Part shown: positions 63,314 to 64,000 of the stretch, one piece after another
Layout of the letters: every line of letters begins with the position of its first letter
How positions within the stretch are numbered: the first letter of the stretch is position 1
Assembly (NCBI GenBank): GCA_033344895.1
Contig: JAWPMN010000001.1
Coordinates: 4,038,001 to 4,102,000 of the forward strand
Length of the DNA: 64,000 bases
From: Alphaproteobacteria bacterium
GTDB lineage: Bacteria; Pseudomonadota; Alphaproteobacteria; UBA8366; Aestuariispiraceae
Reading direction: 5' to 3'
Position numbers and translations under genes: made by a program
Notes under the pieces: generated by a model
Told to the model about the DNA's origin: nothing
Database searches by the model: none
What the model saw: only the letters and a program-made list of their open reading frames with translations

Positions 63314-64000
63314 ATGGCTGACCGACTGCCGCCCCTCACCGCGATCCGGATGTTTGAATCCGTTGCACGGAATCTCAGCTTTTCCCGTGCCGCGCAGGAA
63401 CTGAACGTGACCCCGGCGGCCGTCAGCCAGCAAATCCGATTGCTGGAAGATCACTATGGCGTTCAGCTATTCATCCGGTCGACGCGACGCCTGGAACTGA
63501 CCCCGGACGCCGCGGCCATCCTGCCCGCCGTACGAAGCGGATTTTCGTCATTCAGGGATGTCCACACGCGGCTTTCCGCCAGTCGAGAGGCCGGCATGCT
63601 GACGGTCAGCGTTTATCCCACCCTGGCCGAGAAATGGTTGATTCCACGCCTGGAACGGTTTCGAAAGGCCCATCCCGATATCGACCTGCGCATTCACGCT
63701 TCGGACGACTTTGCCGATTTTGCGCGCGGCGGCATCGATATCGCCATTCGATACGGGACCGGCAACTATCCCGAACTGACGGTCATTCCCTTCCTGGAAG
63801 AGAAAGTGTTCCCCGTCTGCAGTCCTGCCCTCGCGACCCAGTTGAAACGTCCCGAGGACCTGCGCGGCCAGACATTGCTGCACGCGGAGTGGCGTATGGA
63901 GCGGGAAGCCGGCGCCAACTGGCGGCTCTGGCTTAAGGCGGCACATTTGGACGATATCGATCCGGTACGCGGCATGCGCTTCAATATGGAGGCGATGCTG
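63314..64000 (+). CDS. LysR-family regulator, GcvA-like (cut by window edge)
   Basis: The first 229 residues are visible; no stop before the edge. HTH: LPPLTAIRMFESVARNLSFSRAAQELNVTPAAVSQQIRLLEDHYGVQLFIRSTRRLELT. The effector domain shows SVYPTLAEKWLIPRLERFRKAHPDIDLRIHASDD and GGIDIAIRYGTGNYPELTVIPFLEEKVFPVCSP, typical of the GcvA/AmpR branch. ATG 63314 precedes the LPPL start of this family. It may control the divergent CmcJ-like gene. Confidence 0.9.
   Translation, partial: MADRLPPLTAIRMFESVARNLSFSRAAQELNVTPAAVSQQIRLLEDHYGVQLFIRSTRRLELTPDAAAILPAVRSGFSSFRDVHTRLSASREAGMLTVSVYPTLAEKWLIPRLERFRKAHPDIDLRIHASDDFADFARGGIDIAIRYGTGNYPELTVIPFLEEKVFPVCSPALATQLKRPEDLRGQTLLHAEWRMEREAGANWRLWLKAAHLDDIDPVRGMRFNMEAML

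Overview
The window looks like the chromosome of a free-living, probably marine or soil alphaproteobacterium of the Rhodospirillales type. The evidence is high GC (about 60% by eye), DUF1127 proteins, a stand-alone complex I ETC/NDUFS4-type subunit, TPR-sulfotransferases, many ABC/TAXI binding proteins, and tRNA-Arg(TCT), tRNA-Pro(TGG) and tRNA-Gln(CTG) scattered as single genes. I cannot name a species. No integrase, transposase, phage gene or CRISPR array was seen.

Layout. 1-8.9 kb: end of an FAD oxidoreductase, a metC-modABC run (cystathionine beta-lyase plus molybdate ABC transporter), a class III nucleotide cyclase, a TPR-sulfotransferase, a LysR regulator and an acetyltransferase. 8.9-18.1 kb: a minus-strand cassette of five exported proteins: a 1095-aa lectin/Vps62-like protein, a TAXI-type binding protein, two tandem TPR-secretin lipoproteins and a pentapeptide-repeat protein. 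18.4-34.9 kb: a peptide export locus with two NHLM-type systems. System A is canonical: HlyD, a C39-peptidase ABC protein, a second ABC protein and a cyclic-nucleotide-binding-fold protein. System B fuses both ABC halves into one polypeptide of about 1396 aa, followed by a 79-aa HlyD stub and a two-domain GNAT. Four Nif11-type leader precursors with 10-12 residue, single-Cys cores accompany them: three beside an AraC regulator and one beyond yciB. 35-42 kb and 42-46 kb: a branched-chain-type ABC importer (liv-like) with a hydrolase, converging on a TetR/enoyl-CoA hydratase/acyl-CoA synthetase/MaoC operon. Both carry the same 18-bp palindrome, so they probably form one regulon for uptake and CoA-dependent catabolism of an organic acid. 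46-64 kb: ordinary genes, including ArsR, MscS, DUF899, guaA, ridA, rsmB, SemiSWEET, guaB, patatin, rlmE, a LigE-like GST, two DUF1127 genes, a double cold-shock protein, GFA, a CmcJ-like oxidoreductase and a LysR cut by the window edge.

Most interesting observation: the four precursor genes and the fused exporter share a promoter-proximal module, AACCGGTT or a variant, then exactly 10 nt, then GGNCATGG. This ties scattered genes into one predicted regulon. With the short Cys cores and no lanthionine, azoline or radical-SAM enzyme in view, it suggests an exported short-peptide system (signal or lightly modified RiPP) that differs from the textbook NHLM/lanthipeptide arrangement.
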